From positions 16,322,001-16,386,000 of the forward strand of contig JAWQUS010000007.1 of assembly GCA_036365455.1 (NCBI GenBank): DNA of 64,000 nucleotides. The letters run 5' to 3'. Both the position numbers and the translations under genes were made by a program. This document shows positions 56,240 to 64,000 of the stretch, piece by piece. The DNA comes from Macrosoma leucophasiata. Its lineage: Eukaryota > Arthropoda > Insecta > Lepidoptera > Hedylidae. Under the pieces are notes generated by a model, which was given only the letters and a program-made list of their open reading frames with translations, searched no databases and was not told where the DNA came from. Numbering within the stretch: position 1 is the stretch's first letter; each line of letters starts with the position of its first letter.

Positions 56240-57349
56240 TAGATTTATAAATGTTGCTCTACCTTTATTAATAGAAGGTAGTAAGTAGATAAGTCAAGGT
56301 ATATTATTTCTGGTAACAATTGACGGTAATTTCAAATAATTTGTAACGCACGTATAAGGGGGTAACAATACCCAATAAAAATAAAAACATTAATGAAACG
56401 TCCATGCTTTCTTCTCCAGGCTTATCCATAAAATATGTCGCAGAGCTAAGGGGCGTTAGAGGCGAGATGTGACCCCGAGTTCTACACGGTCCTTGCAAAT
56501 GGACAGGAAAAAGACGCGAGTGGAATGCGTGGGTGCTTTTAATTTAATATCGACTGACACCGAATTGGAATCGAAAGTTTGCCACAGACGTGCCCTGCCG
56601 TTTAATCTTGCACGTCTGGGGGTCACTTTATTATTTATTGCCTCCACCGAAACACGATAGTTCTTATAAATATGGAAGATGTTGCGTTTAAAATCCGCAC
56701 TAAAACAGCGAAACGCTTTTCCTGCTTTATAAATGATGAAGGATACCAAAACATTTATGGACGCACGTGTAAAACTTACTAAAACTTTGAAAATATTATA
56801 AAATTCGTGGTATGTTTTTAAGCATTGAAGCAAATATTTTAAGACTTAGGCAAATAGAGCTCATCTTGTATATTGAAGCAATTGCATATTTTGCTAAAGC
56901 ATGAATATCCAATACCGAAGAAATGCACACAACGGACAAGATACGATCAATGCAAGTTCCCTAGACATGTTTCAGTTCGCTAAAGATATTGGTATTTTTC
57001 AGGCGTGTTTCGTCTACGGGACGATTTAGCTGAGGAAATAGCGTACACATTTGAAACAATAAAAACACATTTGTGTAGTGTGGCAGGTTTAGTGAATTTC
57101 AGCAGAATTGCTGTGTGTGGTATACGAGTTAATAATTTATTCTTCAATATGACTTCAATACTTTAGTGAAAATAAAAACAAATGATTTTGTATTAATAAA
57201 TGTTTTGAGTTCTTATAAACGAATATTTCAATTTTGAGTTTGAGTGCCTGTGAGCATTAGTGTGAGTATTAAAAGAAAAAAAAGATTCGGACGAATTGAG
57301 AACCTCCTCCTTTTTTCGAAGTTGATTAAAAAGGATTAAAATATTGAAT
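56240..57349. other. Noncoding stretch with average-GC patch
   Basis: 56455-56660 is less AT-rich and contains an 8-bp-arm hairpin AGACGTGC/GCACGTCT near 56585. Overlapping frames on both strands (56469-56660 plus, 56456-56833 minus) have no domain. A short family B start in reverse lies at 57290-57325. Confidence 0.35.
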
Positions 57350-57560
57350 ACACATCTGCAGATACCACTTAACATCAATTTGAAACGGCATGCTTGTTTG
57401 CCACTTTCATTAAATAAAAAAAACCTCGAATTTTGGTAATATTCCCGGAGATATCAACAGGCTCGGCACCTGTTTTATGGAACAAAACGTAACCGGCGAA
57501 TCGAGAGTGTTTGCATGTATGCTTGTATGCATGCATTTGCCTTTGCCTATTCCATCGAGG
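57350..57560. repeat. Family A tail joined to family D SINE tail
   Basis: 57350-57422 is a family A tail (CACTTAACATCAATTTGAAA, GCATGCTTGTTTGCCACTTT, A-run). 57423-57560 is the family D SINE 3' body (GGTAATATTCCCGGAGATAT, AACGTAACCGGCGAATCG). The two are directly adjoining. Confidence 0.65.
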
Positions 57561-59713
57561 ATTAAAGAAACAAAAAATATTTTAGACATATAGTTCAGAC
57601 ACACTTTGGTGAAGAAGTAATTGTTTGAGAATTATTTGGTGAAACCCTGCAAGGATATTATTCTTAATTATAATAATACAAAAATAAAAAAAGATCCGAG
57701 AAAACTCGGAATACGTCAAGAAAAATATAGAAACAAGTTATGAATATGATTATCGTCAATGAACTGTTAAGCCGTAGCTGCCGTTCAGTTAAATACTTGA
57801 GAAGAAAAGTTTGAAGAGTTAAACATTTTCAATGCAGTTACTAATAAAATTTAATATACACTGCAAAATATTTTCCTTTTACCTCTTGAGAAATAATAAT
57901 AATAATATCGTATTGGTCTTCATTGATTCGTGTTTTAAAATTTTATTTATTTCAATTGAGATAAGAAAAATAAAAAAAGAAGCTTAAAATTAAAAATCTA
58001 AAAGGATATTACTAGGTATGTGAATGTATCCCAAGAAGAAACGCGATCGCATTATGTGATAAGTTGAAAACTGTCATAGTTAAAACAATAAAGCACACCT
58101 GGCCGCCACTTATTCTGAGCGCTCAGTAGGCTGGTGTCAATGGAGAAAATTTCATTTGGGACAGTTAGGAAAGCCTGCCGCAAACTTTACCCCAAGTTCG
58201 GAACACGTGTTAACATGACTCGTCTTTGAAAAACTGGATAAGGACCTTATTTATATTGGGTCAGCGTGCGACGCGACATAGAAAAGAACATGATGTTATT
58301 ACTGTTAGCAGGGCTCGGTAATGCGATGTACATACGCTCATAATGTTATTTGTGGGTAACATCGCGTCTTTATTTTTGTACATTAATGTAGGGAGAAATG
58401 TACAAAAAGCGACGAACGTTGATAAAATGCTATACCGGTGTAACAAGACCTTCCAAATAGTGAGCAGCGAAGTATTCTACGAATATTTGATTATAGTCGG
58501 CTTTCTTTTTCATAAAGTAACAACATTTCATTGATTACTTCATGATGGACTTGATCAGCAATTACAAATAACACTTTTTTATTATCCGAGTTGTGGTTAC
58601 ATTATACTATGATTAAAAGCAATTTTGGCATCGACTATTAGCAGATAAGTCAGTAAGTGGCTTTAGTGTTTAAGTACTTAGTCCATTTATCCCATGAGGG
58701 AGGAAGAGGCTGCTTGGTCCAAGAACACTTTATGCGGTTATAACAAAAGCTATGTTTGATTGATTTTGGATTAGTCGAGAGTTCCCATGACTAGTACAAA
58801 TGTTACATCACTATGGCTTCCTTACCGCATACGGCAACGAACGTAAACTTAGTTTTCTTCACGTTCATCACAAACATTTAATGAAAAAATCTAAAGAATT
58901 CAAGAAAAAAAATCTCCGATAAAAGTTCTATCGAGATCTCATCATCATGGATCGGCTAAAGTCATCGCCAGTATATAACATTCTCGTATGTTTTTGTAAA
59001 ATTTCCCATATAATTATGGGATATTGTTGAAAAAGTTGGTTTGGATGTCGTCCAATAATGAGAAACGTACAGAAAAAAGCTATTTGCTCATTACAGACAG
59101 TACAAAAAGTTTTGATACGATTTAGAATCCTCGAAGGAAATCCAGGGAAGAATTTCAGGGAACCCAAATGAATATTGACCGGTAGTGATTTAATAAAAAA
59201 TGACAGACGTTTGTTGTGCCCGTAAAAAATAAATAGAGCGTTGGGAATTTTACTTTCTAAACACATCGTTATTTATATATTTGATTTATTTTATTTACCC
59301 AGCGGGTTGGTTTTCTCTTCGCACGTACTAAACGATATTTGGCGATCCCTAAGACGAGCCGTTTGTCACGTACGTGACGCAACGGACAAAATGGAAACTT
59401 TACTGTGTTGCCGAAACGGACAAATAAATACGTAACCGTTTAGTGAAAAGTAGATAATGTTTTTTATATTCTTCATTTGTTGGGAGCGACTTGTGTAGCA
59501 CGTACTCGCAAGTCTTATATATCAGAAGCGTATGTAGCAATTGCGTGCTTCGAGAGCAGGCGAGGGGACATGACGTTAAACCGAGAATAGGAAATGTTCT
59601 TAACGATTTTATGTGAATAAGTTGATTTTGGGCACGTTATCATCCAACGCCAAAATTGTTGCATTATAACTATAATGATATGCTGTACTTTGGCATATAA
59701 TATCTAATGCATA
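57561..59713. other. Long noncoding stretch, no gene supported
   Basis: Mostly AT-rich. 59310-59415 is less AT-rich and contains the 14-bp palindrome GTCACGTACGTGAC (59365-59378). The 112-codon minus frame at 58928-59266 has no recognisable domain. Confidence 0.4.
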
Positions 59714-59953
59714 TTTTTTATGTGGAAGTGGCAAACAATCATGCAGTTCACATTGATGTTAAGTGATGACTGCAGCCTGTAGACACCCACACAAAGACCT
59801 AGATCAAAATGTAGATGCGTTACCACTCTTGAGGCCTAAGCTGTTATGCCTCTGTGCCGGAAATTATAGGGCCGTACATTACCACCTGACCGGAACACGA
59901 TAGTGCTGAACACTACCATTTAGCGGCAAGTATATAAGGTAATGCGGTGGTGG
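59714..59953 (-). repeat. Family A repeat, head truncated
   Basis: GTGGCAAACAATCATGCAGT, CAGCCTGTAGACACCCACAC, CTCTTGAGGCCTAAGCTGTT and GGTAATGCGGTGGTGG; it stops before the GAGCTC head. Confidence 0.75.
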
Positions 59954-60403
59954 TAATTCGTTAATAGATTGGTAGCCACAGTAGTCAGGTAGACCACTAC
60001 TGCTACGCTGGACCGGTTTTACCCCGATCCCGGTCGAGAAGTGTTTATAGTAATTTTTAACCATCTTCAAAAAGAAAGAGGTTCTATGGTCGACTCTACG
60101 CTTTTTTTTTGCATAAAAATGATTGTTTCTTGATCTGAGAAACTGTAATAACATTTCAGTTGTCAAGTGTTATATCGCACTTGTTAAGGAATGTAATAAA
60201 ATTACAAAATAATAATACGTTTTGATTCTATAATACGTTTTATGGTCTTATCTGTGTTGAATAACATAAGATATTTTAAAATTGGCGTTTTTTCTCTGTC
60301 AGCTTTATACGCTTACGCTTATACGCTTACACTTACAGCCACACAGTAGGTATAAACCTGTGTCGTGGGTGCCGTTGTACACATACATTTAAATATGCTT
60401 AAA

Positions 60404-60719
60404 CTGCCTCAGTAGCGTAGTGGCAGCAGGCCACTACTACTACGTTGGGGGTCCTGGGTTCGATTCCCTGGTCGGGGACTATCAGAGATAACATCTCTCT
60501 TTTATCCTTTATCTCAGGTTCTATTGGGATTTTTCCATTTTCTGGAAGTTTCCCAGTACCTCTGAGTTTGGTAATGTGCCCGGAGATAGCAACAGGTTCG
60601 CCACCTGTTACATGGGCCAAAAACGTAAGCGGCGAGTAGTGGGTGTTTGCATGTATGCTTGAATGCATGCACTTACCTCTGCCTACCCCTTCGGGGATTA
60701 CAGACGTGAAGTTACGTTG
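60404..60719 (+). mobile_element. tRNA-headed SINE (family D), complete
   Basis: A-box-like TAGCGTAGTGGC and B-box GGTTCGATTCCC in the first 70 nt, then the family D body through GGGGATTACAGACGTGAAGT. A 12-bp target duplication AATATGCTTAAA flanks it (60392-60403 and 60720-60731). About 316 bp. Confidence 0.85.
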
Positions 60720-60726
60720 AATATGC

Positions 60727-61105
60727 TTAAAATCCTTTTGGTGTCAAAGAAAATGTTAGTTCTATCAACTGATAGGCTGGGCAACTGCCCAGCAACACTT
60801 GAGGCTTGAAATTCTTTAATAATAACGAAACATCTCCCTCACATCTCGGGCACTGCCCTGTTGTGTGTGAATAAACCTTTACTCTCAAGATAAAATACAT
60901 ACTCATGTCAGGCACGGATCGGGACCTCTCGACTCCTCATCAGTCATTCTGTTCTACCTACTTGAATTTTATGATACCTATTACTGTTCTATTGGCTGTA
61001 GTTTTGAGATGAAATATGACTGGGTTTATTCATACGGATAAAATGTAGGAAGGCGCGAGCAGACTCATTAATAAATTCTTAAGCGATCATGCGAACTGTT
61101 CGATT
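60727..61105. repeat. Tandem duplication D, copy 1
   Basis: Contains GGGCACTGCCCTG, TGAATAAACCTTTACTCTCA, GGGACCTCTCGACTCCTCAT, TCTACCTACTTGAATTTTAT and CATACGGATAAAATGTAGGA, all recurring at 61671-62010. A family A copy interrupts the unit after 61105; the unit resumes at about 61413 (GTATTACGTTTTATTAACTC). No open frame is shared. Confidence 0.65.
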
Positions 61106-61398
61106 TTTTTTTTATATAAGGAAGCTGGCAAACAAGCTCGCATCTCACATTGATGTCAAGTGATGACTGCAACCTATAGACATCTACACAACAACCAGAG
61201 GTCAACATGCTGGTGTGTTGCCACCCCTGTTAAGACCTAAGTTGTCATGGCTCTGTGATAGATATTACGGGGCCATACATTAACAACTAACCGGAACACG
61301 ATAGTGTTCAGCACTACCATTTAGCGGCAGACAAATTAGCTAATGTGGTGGTGCCTACGCCCTCAAGCTCCTGGACTGGAACTCTACCACCAGTAAAA
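61106..61398 (-). mobile_element. Family A repeat inserted in duplication D
   Basis: GCTGGCAAACAAGCTCGCAT, GTTGCCACCCCTGTTAAGAC, ACCGGAACACGATAGTGTTC and GGAACTCTACCACCAGTAAA. Full length, with small changes. Confidence 0.8.
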
Positions 61399-61670
61399 AC
61401 AAACAATTACGTACTTGTTAGGGAACACTATTATACTTTTTTTCTGTATTACGTTTTATTAACTCTCATGTTGAGAAATATTGGTGAATAAATTCATAAT
61501 ATGTTCTCTTGTAAGCTGCGTGTCTTTATTATGCTTTTTGTATATGTATTTTTTTATATGGAATGGATACTGACTTTAATCACCTTAAAATAATAATGTT
61601 TCCTTATTAATCAGGAAAAGGTACCAAAGAATCATTAATTAATGGTAAGTAAATAATGTAGCTCAAATCT

Positions 61671-62100
61671 ATTTAAAATCTTGTTGGTGCCAAAGTCGAT
61701 GAGTTGCCTTGTCCCACACCTCTATCCCGAACACTGCCACTGGTGTATGTGAATAAACCTTTACTTGCAAGATAAAATACATACTCGTATCCGGCACGAA
61801 GCGGGACCTCTCGACTCCTCATCTGTCATTCCGCTCTACCTACTTGAATTTTATGATATTACTGTCCTATTGGCTGTAGTTTCGACGTGAAATATGATTG
61901 GATTTATTCATACGGATAAAATGTTGAATGGCGCGAGTGGACTCATTAAAATACTTAATCGAGCATGCCAACTGTTCAATTGAAATGTTATATCGCACTT
62001 CTTAGGGAATGCAATTTAATTTTTTTCTGCATTACGTTTTATTATCTCTCATATTGAATAACATACGATAATTAAATCTGAATATATTCACTGTATCAAA
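61671..62100. repeat. Tandem duplication D, copy 2
   Basis: Copy 2 of the unit, uninterrupted: GGGACCTCTCGACTCCTCAT at 61803 is 882 bp after copy 1, or about 590 bp without the inserted family A. Its end (TTATATCGCACTTCTTAGGG, GCATTACGTTTTATTATCTC) also matches a partial copy at 60165-60290. Confidence 0.65.
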
Positions 62101-62149
62101 TATAAAATATATTTCATAAGCATATGTTAATGCGAAATAATATAAAACA

Positions 62150-62380
62150 ATTATTAAGGGTAAAAGCGACTTCTTTACGATATTCAATAAACTGCAAAGT
62201 CTATTATATCGGTTGCCTAACTAGCATAGTTTGGCAATAGATGGCGCTACTGCTACCATAAAGCAATGCAATAAATGTGAAGGAAAGATTTGACAAATCG
62301 GGCAGGACTTCAGTAGCTCAGTTGGAAGAGCGGCTGGACTAGATTCCCAGTGGCCGCAAGTTCGAGTCTCGCCTGAAGTC
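62150..62380 (+). repeat. Composite tRNA-like repeat, second copy
   Basis: The tRNA-like core 62306-62380 has a perfect 7-bp acceptor stem (GACTTCA/TGAAGTC), A-box TAGCTCAGTTGG and a weaker B-box (AGTTCGAGTCT). The upstream flank (TTCTTTACGATATTCAATAA, AATAGATGGCGCTACTGCTA) matches 33765-33900. The anticodon stem is imperfect, so a working tRNA is unlikely. Confidence 0.6.
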
Positions 62381-62630
62381 AAATTTTTCTTTCCATTATT
62401 CTTATACCTTCGTGTTGACAGTATTTAAATTAAAAGCTTTACTTTGCAGTAAGCGCAAAAGAGTACCTAAGTGAGAGGTCCGAGGTCCTTTTGTCCAGTG
62501 CCTGCACTCATAGTACCCCGTATCGCATCATTAATCTTTGCGCAAACACGCCGCCTCGCCTCATATGCTGTTGCTCTGCTCGTGTTATCGAAATTAGTTT
62601 TTTACCCCGCTATTGGAAATTATTTAATAA
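62381..62630. other. Noncoding spacer
   Basis: Average GC, no feature recognised. Confidence 0.3.
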
Positions 62631-62941
62631 CTAACTGTGCCCGCGACTTCGTCCCCGTGAGAATTTATGATTGTTCAGTACCTACCCGGACGAAGTCGTG
62701 GGCGCAGCTAGTATAAAAGTAATCTAAGTTACGCCTTATTACATAAGCTATCTGCCAGTGAAAGTCCCGTCAAAATCGGTAAAGCCAGATTAGCCGGAAC
62801 AAACAGACTGACAGACAGACAAAAATTGTAAAAAATGTTGTTTTGGTATATGTACCGTGGATATATAAATTTGCATTTAGTAAAAAGCGGTTATTTTTAT
62901 ATTACAAACAGACATTCCAATTTTATTTATTTGTATATAGA
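62631..62941 (-). mobile_element. Helitron-like element with duplicated 3' end
   Basis: Minus strand starts TCTATATACAAATAAATAAA and carries CCGATTTTGACGGGACTTTC. Near the 3' end GCCCGCGACTTCGTCC and GGACGAAGTCGTGGGC face each other (62640-62710), and CAGCTAG before T (about 62706-62712, plus strand) gives a second Helitron-like end in opposite orientation. Related to 29052-29335. Confidence 0.6.
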
Positions 62942-62974
62942 TACAAAACAAGTTGCCTTCACAGATTGTAGAAT

Positions 62975-63135
62975 TTCAGTGTCGGAGCTCGAGGGCGTAG
63001 GCACCAGTTGCCATTAGTGAACATTGTTATGTACTCGTATGGCTTCGTAATAACTGACACAGAGAAAAAAGCCGGTTTTATGGTGCATGTCTTTGGGCTG
63101 CAATATTGACTTACCATCCGAGGGAACTGCTTGCT
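62975..63135 (+). repeat. Family A repeat, decayed
   Basis: CAGTGTCGGAGCTCGAGGGC, GTAGGCACCAGTTGCCATTA, GGCTGCAATATTGACTTACC and CTGCTTGCTTATTG. The middle is lost. Confidence 0.5.
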
Positions 63136-63190
63136 TATTGTGAAATGTATCTTTTTTTTCTTTGAAGAAATTGAAATTTTTAATCATTTA

Positions 63191-63452
63191 TCTATATATA
63201 TAAAAATCAATTGCTGTTCGTTAGTCTCGCTAAAACTCGAGAACGGCTGGACCGATTTGGCTAATTTTGGTTTTGAATGATTTATTGAATGAGGTAGTCC
63301 AGAGAAGGTTTAAAAGGTAAGAAAATATGATGAAATGGAAGGGAAATAGTAAAAAACACAATTTTATTTTCCCATACAAATAGTCCGTATCTATCAAACC
63401 TTTGACACATTCTTTCATTCTGAGGCAATACGAAGTTTGCCGGGTCAGCTAG
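63191..63452 (+). mobile_element. Non-autonomous Helitron-like element
   Basis: TCTATATATATAAAAATCAA after A; GAACGGCTGGACCGATTTGG; ends GCCGGGTCAGCTAG before T. 262 bp, the cleanest member in the window. Confidence 0.78.
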
Positions 63453-63489
63453 TTCTAAATACAAATTAGTCCTGTATAGTTAAGCGTAA

Positions 63490-64000
63490 TAATCCTAATA
63501 ATAAGGGGGCAGAGCAGCTTGTGGCGAGCTGTTGGTGAGTAGCGACACCACCCCCTACCATCATCTCGAGTTCCTCCGAGAGAACTGGGCTCCGCCTCGT
63601 CCGCCACACAGAGGTACGGCCGGACAGAGCATCAGGTCTCTCACCTCTGGCTTGCCTTCATTGGCCGGTCAGAGTGGGGCGCTAGAGGTATGGCATTTGC
63701 AGAAATTTAGATAATAGGCTGTTGTCTAAATTTCTGCAAGAGCCATACACTCGGGGGTGGAAGTGTCTAAAGGCATAATAGCGGGGAAGCCCGCTCCGAG
63801 CTCGAGATTACTCGCTCGTGATGGTGAAACCGGGGCCACACCTCTCGACACCCCCAGCCTCTCTCAACAGTGTTGCCCCCCGTCGACCATCGGGTTGGCT
63901 ATTTGGGGGGCCCACCAAGGAGAGGCGAGTCACCACCTGCCTAAAGTAGGATTCGATAATGTGAGATGTTGAATATAGGCAGGTGCCGGATCTCACTCCA
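63490..64000. other. GC-rich segment with 27-bp foldback, possible LINE 5' part
   Basis: GC-rich compared with the rest of the window and running off the end. Inside, 63688-63714 (GTATGGCATTTGCAGAAATT onward) pairs with 63722-63748 with two or three mismatches. Frames on both strands are open but short. The composition suggests a transposon (perhaps LINE) start or a gene-rich edge; I cannot decide which. Confidence 0.3.

Overview
The window looks like AT-rich, repeat-dense nuclear DNA from an insect, most likely a moth or butterfly. The evidence is one microsomal P450 of insect CYP3-clan type, many short Helitron-like elements with the TCTATA...CTAG ends common in Lepidoptera, tRNA- and 5S-headed SINEs, MITEs and a Ty3/gypsy element. 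I see no operons, ribosome binding sites, CRISPR arrays or bacterial genes.

The only intact host gene I can support is a single-exon cytochrome P450 on the minus strand (35047-36549). Its short TATA-bearing upstream segment is tandemly duplicated (36602-36881). Further upstream lie a GC-rich palindromic repeat (about 36926-37044) and a complete, apparently young LTR retrotransposon (37287-44779). That element has two 1037-bp LTRs that look identical by eye and a CCAC target-site duplication. It is transcribed in the same direction as the P450, so its 3' LTR sits about 740 bp upstream of the P450 start codon. The retroelement has gag, protease, RT, RNase H and integrase but no env. Gag and pol are joined by a canonical A AAA AAC -1 frameshift site at the gag stop. 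Gag and the integrase zinc-binding region each carry an extra frame break, and each break coincides with a perfect short-loop palindrome.

Everything else is noncoding as far as I can see. Region 1-11 kb holds SINE and Helitron copies and a 520-600 bp segment present three times (6.7-8.4 kb). Region 11-17 kb holds two further tandem duplications whose cores are much better conserved than their edges (11.7-12.75 kb and 15.46-16.27 kb), plus a full 5S rRNA-headed SINE with a 13-bp target duplication. Region 17-35 kb is mostly unique AT-rich DNA with scattered repeats, MITEs and palindromes. Region 45-64 kb contains MITEs, a hAT-like element, SINEs, LINE 3' ends and a fourth tandem duplication (60.7-62.1 kb).

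The most frequent repeat, here called family A (about 290 bp, head resembling TGGTGGTAGAGCTC, A-rich tail), has roughly two dozen full or partial copies. Most short open frames fall inside repeats or look random and are not reported as genes.
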